A stretch of DNA of 64,000 nucleotides from Pseudomonadota bacterium. Its GTDB lineage: Bacteria; Pseudomonadota; Alphaproteobacteria; Geminicoccales; Geminicoccaceae. The position numbers and the translations under genes were made by a program. The first letter of the stretch is position 1. Each line of letters starts with the position of its first letter. The notes beneath the pieces are model-generated. The model saw only the letters and a program-made list of their open reading frames with translations, made no database searches and was not told the DNA's origin. The stretch spans positions 124,001-188,000 of the forward strand of contig JAUQQO010000009.1 of NCBI GenBank assembly GCA_030549795.1, written 5' to 3'. Shown piece after piece: positions 45,218 to 55,289 of the stretch.

Positions 45218-46097
45218 GGCCGAGCTCCTCCGATGGCGGCGCGATAATCGCGCCAGACCAGTCGACGATCCGTACCGGGCGCGGATCGTCCGGCCGCAAG
45301 GCGAAGGTGACACGTCGAACCGCGCGCCGCTCACCCGCTGTCTGGGCCACGATTTCAAGTCGATAGACATCCTGCGGGTCGCGACGCCGGACCGTTGCCG
45401 CGTCCTCGGCCCTCATGAGGGCAACGCGCGCGCGGTTGTCCTTGATCGCGGCGAGCGCTTCCCGCACCTCGGATGGGGCCAGCTCGACAGCGGGTTCGGG
45501 CGACCCGCTGCCCAAGGTCACAAGTGAGAGCAAGCGCGCGGCTTTGGGCGCCACGGTGATGATCCCGCTCGGCAGCGCGCTTATCAATTCGACCGGATGG
45601 TCGATGCCCGGGCGAGCGGGCGGGCGCAATTCCTCAAACGGGCTCGGCTCCTCGCGCGCATCGGTCTCCCGTCCGTGCAGCTGGCTTCGCTTGCGCGCGA
45701 ACATCGCGACCAGCGTTCGCGCTGTCTCGCGCTCGAAACCTGCCGCCTCGGCCAACCGTTGCACCAGATCGAAGGAAGCAGCGCTGAGGTCGACAAGACC
45801 ACTTTCGGCTCGCACCCGAAGCGAGAGCAGAACCCCATCGAAATCCCAAGCCAAGGATGCCGAACCCGCGCGAAGCTCGAGCTCCTCCGCGGCAATGCGA
45901 GCGGCGGTGACATGCACTGCCGAAGCGATCGCCGCGCGCAGGCGGATCGCCTCGATCTCGCGCTGCACTTCCGGGAATGTCACTCGGCTGCTCTCCAAAA
46001 GGGCGAGCGCCAGGCCGCACGCCGCCACCGCGAACCAAAGAACGACGACAAAGGCGCTGCCGCTTTCAGCTCCCGCTGCGCCGGCTCTCACTCGCAT
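45207..46097 (-). CDS. gspK: Type II secretion minor pseudopilin GspK
   Basis: A 296-residue minor pseudopilin, longer than the others, as expected for GspK. The N-terminal class III signal is GSAFVVVLWFAVAACGLALA, without the conserved Glu at position 5, as is usual for GspK. SGLVDLSAASFDLVQRLAEA belongs to the saposin-like insert. GspK sits at the tip of the pseudopilus with GspI and GspJ. I start at ATG 46097, overlapping the gspJ end by 10 bases. It is downstream of gspJ and upstream of gspL. Confidence 0.82.
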   Translation of the reverse strand: MRVRAGAAGAESGSAFVVVLWFAVAACGLALALLESSRVTFPEVQREIEAIRLRAAIASAVHVTAARIAAEELELRAGSASLAWDFDGVLLSLRVRAESGLVDLSAASFDLVQRLAEAAGFERETARTLVAMFARKRSQLHGRETDAREEPSPFEELRPPARPGIDHPVELISALPSGIITVAPKAARLLSLVTLGSGSPEPAVELAPSEVREALAAIKDNRARVALMRAEDAATVRRRDPQDVYRLEIVAQTAGERRAVRRVTFALRPDDPRPVRIVDWSGAIIAPPSEELGREP

Positions 46098-46741
46098 GCC
46101 GTTCCCCCGCGGCGCGTCAGGCACCCGCGCGGCCAATCGATCGCAAGGCGTACCACGAGTTCGGGAGGCTCGCCCTCCTCAGCGGCGAGCCGCACGGCGG
46201 CCGGCAGACGCCTGGCGCGCTGCCATTGTGACCACCACCGTGGCTCGCGTTCGTCCTTCGGCCGTCCCCAATAGGCGAAGCGGACCGGTCGCGCGAACCA
46301 GGCGAGAGCCACCGGCTCCGCTGCATCGAGCCGCGCGAAACCGGAACCGTCGCGGGCGAGCTGCGCGCGTCGGGCTATTAGCCTCCGCCCGCCCGCTTCC
46401 TCGACCAACGCGAACTCCCAAAGATCGAGTGAGCCGTGTGCGCGATATTCGGGAGGGGCGTTTACGAAGCGCACGCGATCGGGAGTACCGAGGAAGGCGA
46501 CCCGGGGTTCCGCGAGTACGCCCCAATCGAGCGGAAGCGCGCGCGCGAGTTCCGCACGGAGCAGTTCGCGCGCGCGTATTTGCGCATCCAACATCGCGCT
46601 CGCCTGATGCTCGCGTTCGCGAGCGCGCGCGAGTACGCCTAAGCCTCCTGAGGCAATCGCGACAGAAAGCGCGAGCACCACGAGTGCGACCACGAGCTCG
46701 AGAAGCGTAAAACCGCGCTCAAACGCGCGCACGCTCTTCAT
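46088..46741 (-). CDS. gspJ: Type II secretion minor pseudopilin GspJ
   Basis: A 217-residue minor pseudopilin with the class III cleavage and helix RGFTLLELVVALVVLALSVA (Glu5 present). The globular part contains FVNAPPEYRAHGSLDLWEFA, typical of GspJ. ATG 46741 overlaps gspI by four bases, and the far upstream extension has no family character. It forms the tip complex with GspI and GspK. Confidence 0.85.
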   Translation of the reverse strand: MKSVRAFERGFTLLELVVALVVLALSVAIASGGLGVLARAREREHQASAMLDAQIRARELLRAELARALPLDWGVLAEPRVAFLGTPDRVRFVNAPPEYRAHGSLDLWEFALVEEAGGRRLIARRAQLARDGSGFARLDAAEPVALAWFARPVRFAYWGRPKDEREPRWWSQWQRARRLPAAVRLAAEEGEPPELVVRLAIDWPRGCLTRRGGTACE

Positions 46742-47130
46742 CGCAACGCCTCGAAGCGGAGCGTCGAGAGTATGAACGAACGTCCGCTTGAGCTGTCGAT
46801 CACTTCTGCGACGATCCGCCAGAGCGCTGGCTCGTCTCGGCGCGCCGCGGTCTTCTCCGGTCCGATGCGCTCGCGAGACAAGCGCCACGAGAAGCCGTCG
46901 TTGGCGCCTTCTTCACTTGGCGCGTGGACGAGCAGATCGAGCCCTGCCCTCTCGAGCAGATTTTCGGCCAAGCGCGCCATCGCGAGCTCGCGGCGCATCC
47001 GCTCACCACGCTCGAGCGTCGACGCGGCGGTCCCTAAAGCCGCAGCGAGGGCGATTGCGAGCACCGCGACTGCAATCAGCGCTTCGAGAAGGCTGAACCC
47101 TTGCGAGCCGGTCGGATTACTCGCGAGCAC
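46738..47130 (-). CDS. gspI: Type II secretion minor pseudopilin GspI
   Basis: A 130-residue minor pseudopilin with SQGFSLLEALIAVAVLAIAL at the N-terminus (class III signal with Glu5) and the body MARLAENLLERAGLDLLVHA. I use GTG 47130, which gives a short leader before the Gly-Phe site and overlaps the gspH end by 14 bases. Its stop overlaps the gspJ ATG by four bases. Confidence 0.82.
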   Translation of the reverse strand: MLASNPTGSQGFSLLEALIAVAVLAIALAAALGTAASTLERGERMRRELAMARLAENLLERAGLDLLVHAPSEEGANDGFSWRLSRERIGPEKTAARRDEPALWRIVAEVIDSSSGRSFILSTLRFEALR

Positions 47131-47509
47131 GTATGATCCGCCCGCTAAGACCTTCGAGCTGCAATGTGATCCGGCGCCCGCTCGCGTCGACGAGAGAAAG
47201 CAACGCATTCGACGCGGTTCCATCGGGATAAAAGGAGACAGCGGTCGTTTCGTTGCCTTCGAGCATGACGTCGGCACCTGGCGCGCGGGTGAGGTGTGCC
47301 AGCTCTACCGTCTCGATGCGCGCCTGGTCGATCGCTCGCGCGCGGAGTTCCAACAAATCTCGGACGATTTCGCGCGCCGTACGCTCGAGAGCGCTCTCTT
47401 GCGGCTGAAACCGCGGAGCGACGACAAGAACAGCGAAACCGAGGAGCACGAAGACGACGAGCAGCTCAAGCAGAGTGAACCCGCGCTCAGCGCCGGCCGC
47501 TTGTGACAT
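47117..47509 (-). CDS. gspH: Type II secretion minor pseudopilin GspH
   Basis: A 130-residue minor pseudopilin with the leader ERGFTLLELLVVFVLLGFAV (Glu5 present) and the GspH-type segment TAREIVRDLLELRARAID. It overlaps gspG by 23 bases and gspI by 14 bases. ATG 47509 leaves a nine-to-ten-residue leader, the normal length for a class III signal. Confidence 0.82.
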   Translation of the reverse strand: MSQAAGAERGFTLLELLVVFVLLGFAVLVVAPRFQPQESALERTAREIVRDLLELRARAIDQARIETVELAHLTRAPGADVMLEGNETTAVSFYPDGTASNALLSLVDASGRRITLQLEGLSGRIIRARE

Positions 47510-47930
47510 CCGCGGCCTCGCCGCTGCCGCCCGGAGCACCATCCGCGCCAAGCGAGAAAAGATCATAAGGCCCCCGCTCCCCAGGCGAGCGATAGACGTA
47601 AGGACGCCCCCACGGATCGAGCGGGACCGTCGCAGAATCGAGATAAGGCCCGCGCCAGCCGCGCACGCCGCCCGGATCGCGGATCAACGCCTGCAGCCCC
47701 TGTTGCGAGGTGGGATAGGAACCCGTGTCGAGCCGGTAGAGATCGAGCGCTTGTTCGAGGCTCTGGATCTGCAGCCGTGCCGCATCCGCCTTCGCGCCGC
47801 CGAGATATCCCAACACGCGCGGCCCGACGAGCGCTGCTAAAAGCCCGAGGATGACGAGGACGACCAAGAGTTCGATCAGCGTGAAACCAGCCGACGCCGC
47901 GCGGCGCCGAGGACGAAGGCGTTGCTTCAT
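47487..47930 (-). CDS. gspG: Type II secretion major pseudopilin GspG
   Basis: A 147-residue major pseudopilin. The class III signal and helix are SAGFTLIELLVVLVILGLLA, followed by YRLDTGSYPTSQQGLQALIR and a calcium-site loop with WGRPYVYRSPGERGPYDLFS LGADG. These are the strongest T2SS marks in the operon and fix the system as type II secretion rather than type IV pili. ATG 47930. It lies 55 bases after gspC. Confidence 0.92.
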   Translation of the reverse strand: MKQRLRPRRRAASAGFTLIELLVVLVILGLLAALVGPRVLGYLGGAKADAARLQIQSLEQALDLYRLDTGSYPTSQQGLQALIRDPGGVRGWRGPYLDSATVPLDPWGRPYVYRSPGERGPYDLFSLGADGAPGGSGEAADVTSGRR

Positions 47931-47985
47931 CCCTTGTTCCCGTTGCACGACGCCAGCCGATCGCGGCGTTCGCACGTCTCGGACA

Positions 47986-48510
47986 TCATCGCAAGAGGTG
48001 GAGGGCGCGGCTCTCGCCGTCCCGCACGAGGACCAATCGGTCGAGCCCCACATCGACCACTTCCCAACCCTCGATGATCGATCCGCGTTGGACCTGCTCG
48101 AGGCGCGGCCCCCGAGCGATGAGGGCGTGGCCCGTGTTGCCGCGGATGACCGTGCCCACCAGGCGAAGCGCCAGCGGTTCTCGGCTCGGCTGCGCGCGCG
48201 CGGTCTCGGCAACGCTTTCTGGTTCGCGCACCGGGCTCGCGAGCCGTTCGGCCGGGCGCCGGTCGGGCGCGAACAGGGGCCGTGCGGCCGCAGCTTGGAA
48301 ATGTTCGAGCGGCGGCAGCGCCCGATGCTCGGCGATCTGTGCCAACACCGTCATGGTCGCGCTTTCTTCCCCACGGGTGGCGCGTTCGACCGGCACCCGC
48401 GCTGCTACGACCGTCGCTGGCGCTTGCGCCGAAGAGCCGAGGAGGAGCCACAGGGCACCGAGCAGGGCAGAGACAGCCCCGAGTTTGAGGAGCGAATGCC
48501 GAGATCTCAT
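47986..48510 (-). CDS. gspC: Type II secretion protein GspC-like
   Basis: A 174-residue inner-membrane protein. One N-terminal helix (LLKLGAVSALLGALWLLLGS) is followed by a flexible Pro/Ala/Glu-rich linker and the HR domain, seen as LALRLVGTVIRGNTGHALIA and VQRGSIIEGWEVVDVGLDRL. That domain touches the outer-membrane secretin GspD. No PDZ domain follows, so it is a short GspC. ATG 48510; it is the first gene of the minus-strand operon and divergent from the RraA-like gene. Confidence 0.78.
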   Translation of the reverse strand: MRSRHSLLKLGAVSALLGALWLLLGSSAQAPATVVAARVPVERATRGEESATMTVLAQIAEHRALPPLEHFQAAAARPLFAPDRRPAERLASPVREPESVAETARAQPSREPLALRLVGTVIRGNTGHALIARGPRLEQVQRGSIIEGWEVVDVGLDRLVLVRDGESRALHLLR

Positions 48511-48719
48511 CCCATCGCCACCGCCGTTGCGTCTCGCACCAAGAGAGCAGCCCCCTCGCTCACCGGCGCAGCCGGCGCTGGGGGGCACCCCCGAATGCAG
48601 CAGAAGCCCGGCCGAAGGCGCTTCACACCCGCCTTCGCCTCGCTTCACTATCGACGCGTCGGGTTAACAATTCATCCAATGGCCGGTCGGTGCAAGGCCG
48701 CGCGCAAGGCGGAGGCGCC

Positions 48720-49418
48720 ATGATCCACGAACCCCCGATCCTCACGGTGCGCCGCAACTTCCCCCGACCAACCGCGACGCAGCTGGCTGCGGTGGCCTCC
48801 GCGACCACGGGCTGGCTCGTGGACGCTCAAGACGGTCGCGGCTCGCTCGGCCCTCGCATCAAGCCGATCTTCCCCGACGACCCGACGCGTAACCGCTGCT
48901 TTGGAACTGCCCTCACCTGCTGGTGCGGTCCCGACGACAACCTCGCACTCGCCGCGGCGCTCGCGCTCGCTCAACCGGGCGACGTGCTGATCGCCTCTGC
49001 CGAGGGGTTCGAGGGCAGTGCTGTGTGCGGCGATCTTTTGGCCGGCATGATGCGCAACAAGGGCCTTGCCGGGCTAATCGTCGACGGTGCGGTGCGCGAC
49101 CTCGCCGGCCTTCGCGAGGTCGGCCTTCCGGTCTTCGCCCGCGCCATCAATCCGTCTTCCTGCGTCCGTTCCGGACCCGGGACGGTGGGGCTACCCATCG
49201 TCGTCGAGGGCCGCACGATCGCAAGCGGCGATCTCGTTCTGGCCGATGCCGATGGTGTGGTGACGGTGCCCTTGGCCGAGGCCGACGCTGTCCTCTCCCG
49301 CCTCGAGGCGATCAAGGCTGCGGAGAGCCGGACTCTTGCCCAAGTTCGCGCCGGCCTCACCGTGCCCGAGTGGGTGGAGGCCCTTCTGCGCTCCGATCGG
49401 GTCCGCTTCTTGGATTGA
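48720..49418 (+). CDS. RraA-family protein (aldolase/RNase E regulator-like)
   Basis: A 232-residue protein of the RraA/HMG-aldolase superfamily. The substrate/metal motif is around CGDLLAGMMRNKGLAGLIVD GAVRD, with the conserved G-x-x-R-D. GPGTVGLPIVVEGRTIASGD LVLADADGV completes the barrel. Members decarboxylate or cleave 4-hydroxy-4-methyl-2-oxoglutarate or oxaloacetate, and some bind RNase E. Which activity applies is unclear. ATG 48720. It is divergent from gspC and starts seven bases before a Sel1-protein gene. Confidence 0.82.
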   Translation: MIHEPPILTVRRNFPRPTATQLAAVASATTGWLVDAQDGRGSLGPRIKPIFPDDPTRNRCFGTALTCWCGPDDNLALAAALALAQPGDVLIASAEGFEGSAVCGDLLAGMMRNKGLAGLIVDGAVRDLAGLREVGLPVFARAINPSSCVRSGPGTVGLPIVVEGRTIASGDLVLADADGVVTVPLAEADAVLSRLEAIKAAESRTLAQVRAGLTVPEWVEALLRSDRVRFLD

Positions 49419-49425
49419 GAGAGCT

Positions 49426-50118
49426 GTGCGGTGCGGGCTCGGCACCGGGCCGGTCGTCCCTTTGGGTCTCGCGCTTGCGCGCGGTTTGTGGATCGTCGTC
49501 ATCGCGACCGCGCTCGCCGTGGTGGCGCTGTTCGCCGACGCGCGCCTGCGCTCTCGCGAACACGCGGTGCTGTTGCCGGTGCCGCACAAGCCCGCGACAC
49601 CCGCCTCTCCCGCGGCCGCACCCGCGGATGATCTCGGCAAGCCGCAAGTCGAAACGGGCCCAAGCAGCGCATCTTCGGATGCGAAGCGAGCGGGCCCTTC
49701 GGCTGAGCCGGAGCCGAGCGCTCCACTTCTGCCCGCGAGGCCGATAACCGACGCTGCCCCCTCGCCGGCACCCGCAGCGGAACACGCAGGAGGGGCAGCG
49801 CCCGCCGCGCCCTCCCCCCGGGTCACCGTTCGCGACGGCGTGCTCGCCTATCAAGCGGGCGATTATGCGCGCGCCTATGTGATCTGGCGCCAACTCGCCG
49901 AAGCCGGCAACGCCCGCGCGCGCTTCCATCTCGGCGCCCTCTACCTCGAAGGGCGACTTGGCCCGCCTGATTATGTTGCGGCCTACCGTTGGCTTGCGCT
50001 CGCGGCCGAAGCCGGACAGCGAGCCGCTGTGCCCCTTCGCGATCAGGCAGCAAAGGCTCTCTCGCCGAATCAAGTCGCGACGATCCGCCGCGCGCTCGGA
50101 CTACCGCCAGATCCTTAA
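49426..50118 (+). CDS. Membrane-anchored Sel1-repeat protein
   Basis: A 230-residue protein with one N-terminal helix ([20 protein letters not shown]), then a long Ala/Pro-rich linker (about 45-140) and two Sel1-like repeats at the C-terminus ([33 protein letters not shown]). It is likely a bitopic inner-membrane protein with its repeats in the periplasm. GTG 49426 starts seven bases after the RraA-like gene, so the two are probably one transcript; glyA follows 85 bases later. Function unknown. Confidence 0.65.
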   Translation: MRCGLGTGPVVPLGLALARGLWIVVIATALAVVALFADARLRSREHAVLLPVPHKPATPASPAAAPADDLGKPQVETGPSSASSDAKRAGPSAEPEPSAPLLPARPITDAAPSPAPAAEHAGGAAPAAPSPRVTVRDGVLAYQAGDYARAYVIWRQLAEAGNARARFHLGALYLEGRLGPPDYVAAYRWLALAAEAGQRAAVPLRDQAAKALSPNQVATIRRALGLPPDP

Positions 50119-50203
50119 GCATAAGGGCAGCTCGCCTGCGTGGACCGCAGCCCGAGCCTGCTCTAGATGCGGCAGCGAAAGCTTCGATGATGGAGAACCG
50201 GCG

Positions 50204-51499
50204 ATGGCGGAAGCGCTTGGCGCCTGGAGTTCGACGCCGCCCGCTTTCTTTCGGGCGAGCCTGGCCGAAGTCGATCCTGAAGTGGCCGATGCTGTTGCGG
50301 GCGAACTCGCACGCCAGCGGGACGGGATCGAGCTGATCGCTTCCGAGAACATCGTGAGCCGAGCCGTCCTTGAGGCCCAGGGCTCGGTGCTGACCAACAA
50401 ATATGCCGAGGGCTATCCGGGTCGTCGCTATTACGGCGGTTGTGCCCAGGTCGACCGGGTCGAAGTCCTCGCCATCGAGCGCGCCAAACGGCTGTTCGGT
50501 TGTGCGTTCGCAAATGTGCAGCCGCATTCGGGAGCGCAGGCGAACGGCGCGGTGATGCTGGCTCTGCTCGAGCCGGGTGACGCCATCCTCGGCATGGACC
50601 TCGCCGCCGGCGGACATCTCACCCACGGAGCCAAGGTCTCGCTATCCGGCAAATGGTTCCGCTCCTTCTCGTACGGCGTCACCGAAGACGGCTTCATCGA
50701 CTATGACGAAGTCGCGCGGCTCGCCCGTGCCCACCGCCCGAAAATGATCATCGCAGGCGCTTCGGCCTATTCACGCATCATCGACTTCGCGCGCTTTCGG
50801 GCGATTGCCGATGAAGTGGGCGCGTGGCTCATGGCTGATATCGCCCACATCGCCGGTCTCGTTGCTGCAGGTGTGCATCCCTCACCGTTTCCACATGCGC
50901 ATGTGGTGACCTCGACCACCCACAAGACCCTGCGCGGGCCGCGCGGCGGCCTCATCCTCACCGACGATCCAGCACTGGCGCGCAAGATCGACAGCGCCGT
51001 CTTCCCGGGTCTGCAAGGCGGGCCGCTCATGCATGTCATCGCCGCCAAAGCGGTCGCCTTCGGCGAGGCACTGCGCCCAGAATTCAAACTCTACGCCCAG
51101 GCCGTGGTCGCCAATGCCAAGGCGCTCGCAGCAGTGATGGTCGAGCGCGGTGCGGCGATCGTCTCCGGTGGCACCGACAACCACCTCATGCTGGTCGACT
51201 TGCGGCCCAAGGGCGTAACCGGCAAGGCAGCGCAAGAAGCGCTCGAGCGGGCCGGCATCACGTGCAATAAAAACGGCGTGCCCAACGATCCGCAAAAGCC
51301 GACCATCACATCAGGTATTCGTCTTGGGACACCCGCCGGCACAACGCGCGGTTTCGGCATCGCCGAGTTCCAGCAGATCGGTCATCTCGTTTCGGACGTG
51401 CTGGATGCACTCGCTACGCAGCCGGAGGGCGATCCGGAGGTCGAGGCGCGCGTACGCAGTCAAGTGCGCGACCTGTGCGCGCGTTTCCCCATCTACTGA
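50204..51499 (+). CDS. glyA: Serine hydroxymethyltransferase
   Basis: A 431-residue PLP enzyme that interconverts serine and glycine and makes methylene-THF. The N-terminal [20 protein letters not shown] and [16 protein letters not shown] are diagnostic. The PLP lysine is in [15 protein letters not shown] (about residue 240). ATG 50204 follows GGAGAA; the in-frame extension to 49958 crosses the upstream gene and is a shadow. No glycine riboswitch could be seen in the 85-base upstream gap. Confidence 0.96.
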   Translation: MAEALGAWSSTPPAFFRASLAEVDPEVADAVAGELARQRDGIELIASENIVSRAVLEAQGSVLTNKYAEGYPGRRYYGGCAQVDRVEVLAIERAKRLFGCAFANVQPHSGAQANGAVMLALLEPGDAILGMDLAAGGHLTHGAKVSLSGKWFRSFSYGVTEDGFIDYDEVARLARAHRPKMIIAGASAYSRIIDFARFRAIADEVGAWLMADIAHIAGLVAAGVHPSPFPHAHVVTSTTHKTLRGPRGGLILTDDPALARKIDSAVFPGLQGGPLMHVIAAKAVAFGEALRPEFKLYAQAVVANAKALAAVMVERGAAIVSGGTDNHLMLVDLRPKGVTGKAAQEALERAGITCNKNGVPNDPQKPTITSGIRLGTPAGTTRGFGIAEFQQIGHLVSDVLDALATQPEGDPEVEARVRSQVRDLCARFPIY

Positions 51500-51523
51500 T
51501 CGAGGGGACGAAAATCCGACTGA

Positions 51524-52783
51524 TCAGCACGCCGACGCAGAGCAAGGTGCAGAGGCGTCGCGAGCATCGACACCGATTTTCGCGGGCAGGATACAATCGC
51601 GTCCGCTCAGCCCGCAACTTCGAAGCCGGATGATCGCGGTCGCGGGCACCAGGTGAACCCCGCGCCGCGTCACATGCGGAAGCCACTCGGCGAGCGCAGC
51701 CAGGGTCTCAGGATAGGGATGACCGATGACTACAGCTGTCCCGGCGCTGCGGGCGAGGCGTTCTGCCTTGGCGAGCTGCGCGCGTATGGCAGCGGGCGAA
51801 GGGTCGTTATCCAGGAAGAGATCGCGCGCGGTCGCCGGCACGCCCGTGGCAAGCGCGATCGATCCGGCCAAGCTCGCCGGTGTGGTCACGCTGTCGACGA
51901 AAGGAAGGGAAAGGCGCGCGAGCTCACCCATGACCACCGCCATGGCTCGCCGGTCGGCGGTCAGGCGGCTCCCCATGTGGTTGTTGACGCCGACCGCCCC
52001 CGGCACGCGCGCGATCGCCCAAAGAAGGCGTCGGCGCAGCTCCTCCTCCGGTAGGCCGAACAGGAGCGCCATCGGCCCCGGGTCCTCGGCGCCCCGCGGC
52101 TCCATGGGCAGGTGCACGAAGACCTCGTGTCCGGCGGCGCGCGCTTCGCGCGCGAGTTCCGGCGTTGCTTCGCCGTAAGGTAAAAAGGCGAGGGTGAGCG
52201 GAGCGGGAAGCCGGATCGCGCGCCGCGTCGCCGCCACGTTCACGCCGAGATCGTCCAAGATCACGCTCAACGCAGCCGCTTTCGACCACCGCGCCCCCTC
52301 GCCCGAGCGCGGCACCACAAGAGCGACCGTGTTCGCTTTGCCCGGCGATTGTTCTTCCTGCGCGGGCGGAGCGGGAGGGGAAAGCGGGACCGGTGTCGAC
52401 GTCTCACCGAAAGCGGGTGCCTTATCGGCTAGCTCAGGGGTCGGCGTGGCAACCGAAGCTGGTTCGGAATTCGCGGCTTTTGCCTCTTGGAATTGAGCGG
52501 GCGCGGCAACGAAGGGGGCGAGCGCGGTGGAAGGGGCGTTCTCGGGCTGCGATCGCCCTCGCGCGGGGTTTCCGGCGCGCTCGGGCACAGCCGACCACAC
52601 CTGCGAGCGAAGCGGCGGCCGTTCCGGCAAGAGCGCGAGCGTAAGGATGAGCGCTGCGCCCAACAAGACCGCGCCGGCGCGCAGCGCGGTGCGTAGACGA
52701 CGCCGAAGGCGCCGTCGCGGCCGCGTTTTTGGTATCCCCCAAAGCGGAGGGATCCCCCTCCCCTCTATGCGGCCGCTCGACAA
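51524..52783 (-). CDS. Divergent polysaccharide deacetylase (YibQ/DUF610 family)
   Basis: A 419-residue protein. A basic N-terminus and one membrane helix ([20 protein letters not shown]) are followed by a long Pro/Ala/Glu linker to about 155. The NodB-like barrel shows [39 protein letters not shown] and [13 protein letters not shown]. Members are periplasmic, and their substrate is not firmly known. YibQ relatives often neighbour a CtpA protease and EnvC, absent here. The start at TTG 52783 is uncertain, but the membrane segment follows it. Its stop is 24 bases from the convergent glyA. Confidence 0.8.
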   Translation of the reverse strand: MSSGRIEGRGIPPLWGIPKTRPRRRLRRRLRTALRAGAVLLGAALILTLALLPERPPLRSQVWSAVPERAGNPARGRSQPENAPSTALAPFVAAPAQFQEAKAANSEPASVATPTPELADKAPAFGETSTPVPLSPPAPPAQEEQSPGKANTVALVVPRSGEGARWSKAAALSVILDDLGVNVAATRRAIRLPAPLTLAFLPYGEATPELAREARAAGHEVFVHLPMEPRGAEDPGPMALLFGLPEEELRRRLLWAIARVPGAVGVNNHMGSRLTADRRAMAVVMGELARLSLPFVDSVTTPASLAGSIALATGVPATARDLFLDNDPSPAAIRAQLAKAERLARSAGTAVVIGHPYPETLAALAEWLPHVTRRGVHLVPATAIIRLRSCGLSGRDCILPAKIGVDARDASAPCSASAC

Positions 52784-52873
52784 GCTCGCCTCCGGCAGCG
52801 CTTCGGCCTTGACGCCGGCTTTAGCCTCGGGTTTTTTCGCTCGGCTCGCAAGCCGTGCACGTCAGGCCCACCC

Positions 52874-53458
52874 ATGCTCTTGCTGATCGACAATTACGAC
52901 AGTTTCACCTGGAATCTCTACCATTATCTGAGCGAGCAAGGAGCATCGGTGGAGGTCGTGCGCAACGATTGCCTCACCGTTCAAGAAGCACTCGCGCGTC
53001 GACCAGCCGGGATCGTCATCTCGCCGGGTCCCTGCGATCCCGATCGCGCTGGGATTTCCCTAGCGTTGATCCGCGCCGCCGCCGGCCGTTGCCCGATCCT
53101 CGGTGTCTGTCTCGGGCACCAGGCCATCGGCCAAGCCTTCGGTGCACGGATCGTGCGCGCACCTGTGCCGATGCACGGCAAGATCAGCCAGATCGAACAC
53201 GACGGGAGTGGGCTTTTTACCGGTCTGCCCTCGCCCTTTGAGGCAACCCGCTACCATTCGCTGTGCGTCGATCCGACGACAGTTCCAGAGGAATTAATCG
53301 TTAACGCCCGAAGCGAAGACGGCGTTATTATGGGCTTGCGTCACCGGCGTCTGCCCATACACGGCCTTCAGTTCCACCCCGAGAGCATCGAGACCAAAGT
53401 TGGAAAGCGCTTGTTGCGCAACTTCATCGCTCTTTGCACGCACACGGTACCGGCATGA
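52874..53458 (+). CDS. trpG: Anthranilate/aminodeoxychorismate synthase glutamine amidotransferase subunit
   Basis: A 194-residue class I glutamine amidotransferase. [15 protein letters not shown] opens it. The nucleophile Cys (about residue 79) is in [15 protein letters not shown], and His-Glu in [10 protein letters not shown]. It supplies ammonia to TrpE for anthranilate and may also serve PabB for folate. trpE is not in the window. The ATG of trpD overlaps its stop by four bases, and trpC and moaC follow in the same way. Confidence 0.93.
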   Translation: MLLLIDNYDSFTWNLYHYLSEQGASVEVVRNDCLTVQEALARRPAGIVISPGPCDPDRAGISLALIRAAAGRCPILGVCLGHQAIGQAFGARIVRAPVPMHGKISQIEHDGSGLFTGLPSPFEATRYHSLCVDPTTVPEELIVNARSEDGVIMGLRHRRLPIHGLQFHPESIETKVGKRLLRNFIALCTHTVPA

Positions 53459-54495
53459 GTGCCGATCTGCAACGCTTCAAGGAAATCTTGGCGATCGTGG
53501 CCAAAGGCGAAACTCTCGATTTCGCCACGGCGCGCGAAGCCTTTTCGATCATGATGTCGGGCGATGCGACCCCGGCTCAGATGGGCGCCTTCCTGATGGG
53601 GCTTCGGGTGCGCGGCGAAACCATCGACGAGATCGCAGCCGGCGCCACCGTGCTGCGTGAGCGCATGGTGCGGGTAAGCGCTCCGCCCGGAGCCATCGAC
53701 ACCTGCGGCACCGGCGGTGATGGCGCCGGCACTTACAACATCTCGACCGCCGCCGCTCTCGTGGTTGCGGCCTGCGGCGTACCGGTCGCCAAGCACGGCA
53801 ACCGGGGCCTCTCCTCGCGCTCGGGGTCCTCGGACGTGCTGCAGGCGCTCGGCGTCGACATCGACGTGCCGGTGCCGATCATCGAGGAGGCCATTCGGGT
53901 CGCTGGCATCGGCTTCATGATGGCCCCCCGACACCATGGTGCGATGCGCCACGTCGCCGGCCCGCGGGCCGAGCTCGCCACCCGCACGATCTTCAATCTC
54001 CTGGGTCCGCTCGCCAATCCGGCCGGCGTCAAACGGCAATTGGTGGGCGTGTTCGCCCGCGATTGGGTCGAGCCGATCGCACGCGTCCTCGGGCAGCTGG
54101 GCGCCGAACGGGTGTGGGTGGTGCACGGCTCCGATGGGCTCGACGAGCTCACCACCACCGGGCCCTCCTTCGTCGCCGAATGGGACGGGAACCAGGTGCG
54201 CACCTTCGAGGTGGTACCCGAGATGGCCGGCCTTCCGCGCGCACGCCTCGAAGATCTCAAAGGTGGCGATGCCGCCCACAACGCCGAGGCCATCCGCGCT
54301 GTGCTCGCGGGCGTGCGTGGCCCCTTTCGCGATGCGGTGGTACTCGCCGCCGCCGGAGCCCTGGTCGTCGCCGGCCGCGCCCTCGATCTCGCCGAAGGAG
54401 CGCGGCTCGCCGCTGAAGCGATCGACAGCCGGCAGGCGGAGCGCGTCCTCGAACAACTCGTGCACATCACCCGGCGTGGAAGGGAGCGCTCGTGA
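53455..54495 (+). CDS. trpD: Anthranilate phosphoribosyltransferase
   Basis: A 346-residue enzyme that joins anthranilate to PRPP in tryptophan synthesis. The PRPP loop [20 protein letters not shown] is diagnostic. [19 protein letters not shown] and [20 protein letters not shown] are further conserved blocks. ATG 53455 overlaps the trpG stop, and its own stop overlaps the trpC GTG. Confidence 0.95.
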   Translation: MSADLQRFKEILAIVAKGETLDFATAREAFSIMMSGDATPAQMGAFLMGLRVRGETIDEIAAGATVLRERMVRVSAPPGAIDTCGTGGDGAGTYNISTAAALVVAACGVPVAKHGNRGLSSRSGSSDVLQALGVDIDVPVPIIEEAIRVAGIGFMMAPRHHGAMRHVAGPRAELATRTIFNLLGPLANPAGVKRQLVGVFARDWVEPIARVLGQLGAERVWVVHGSDGLDELTTTGPSFVAEWDGNQVRTFEVVPEMAGLPRARLEDLKGGDAAHNAEAIRAVLAGVRGPFRDAVVLAAAGALVVAGRALDLAEGARLAAEAIDSRQAERVLEQLVHITRRGRERS

Positions 54496-55289
54496 ACTCG
54501 GTCCTAGCCCGGATCTGTGCCGACAAGCTGGCGGAGGTGGCGCAGCGTCGCGCACGACGGCCGCTTGGCGAACTCGAGCGCGCCCTTTCCTCGGCTCCGC
54601 CTTTGCGCGGCTTCGCATCCGCGCTCGAAGCCGCCTGCGCGCGTGGCCGTATCGCACTCATCGCCGAGATCAAGCGCGCTTCGCCCTCCCGCGGCCTTAT
54701 CCGCGCAGACTTCGATCCGACCGCGCTCGCCCGCGCCTACGCCTCTGCCGGCGCCACATGCCTCTCGGTCCTCACCGATAGCCGCTATTTCGGCGGCGAC
54801 GACGTGCATCTCCTTGCTGCACGCGCGGCGGTGGCTCTGCCGGTGCTGCGCAAAGAGTTCATCCTCGACCCCTATCAGGTGATCGAATCGCGCCTGCTTG
54901 GGGCCGATTGCGTGCTGTTGATCATGGCAGCACTTTCGGATGCGCAGGCCAAAGAATTGGCCGAGCTCGCGCGCGGGCTTGGCATGGACGTGCTCGTCGA
55001 AGTCCACGACGAAGTCGAACTCGCGCGCGCGCTTGTGCTCCCGTCTCGGCTCATCGGCATCAACAACCGCGATCTTAAGACCCTCACCGTCGACCTCGGC
55101 ACCACGCTTGCACTTGCCCCCAAAGTTCCTGCAGACCGGATCGTAGTCGCCGAAAGCGGATTCGCGAGCCGCGCGGATCTCGATCGCGCCCGTGCCGCCG
55201 GCGCCAAGGCGTTCTTGGTCGGCGAATCGCTCATGCGCGAACCCGACGTGGCAGCGGCCACGCGGCGTCTTCTGGAGGCGAGGCCATGA
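54492..55289 (+). CDS. trpC: Indole-3-glycerol phosphate synthase
   Basis: A 265-residue TIM-barrel enzyme of tryptophan synthesis. The N-terminal Lys motif is [17 protein letters not shown]. Other marks are [26 protein letters not shown] and the phosphate site [20 protein letters not shown]. It starts at GTG 54492 inside the trpD stop and ends overlapping the moaC ATG, so trpG-trpD-trpC-moaC are chained. Confidence 0.95.
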   Translation: MNSVLARICADKLAEVAQRRARRPLGELERALSSAPPLRGFASALEAACARGRIALIAEIKRASPSRGLIRADFDPTALARAYASAGATCLSVLTDSRYFGGDDVHLLAARAAVALPVLRKEFILDPYQVIESRLLGADCVLLIMAALSDAQAKELAELARGLGMDVLVEVHDEVELARALVLPSRLIGINNRDLKTLTVDLGTTLALAPKVPADRIVVAESGFASRADLDRARAAGAKAFLVGESLMREPDVAAATRRLLEARP

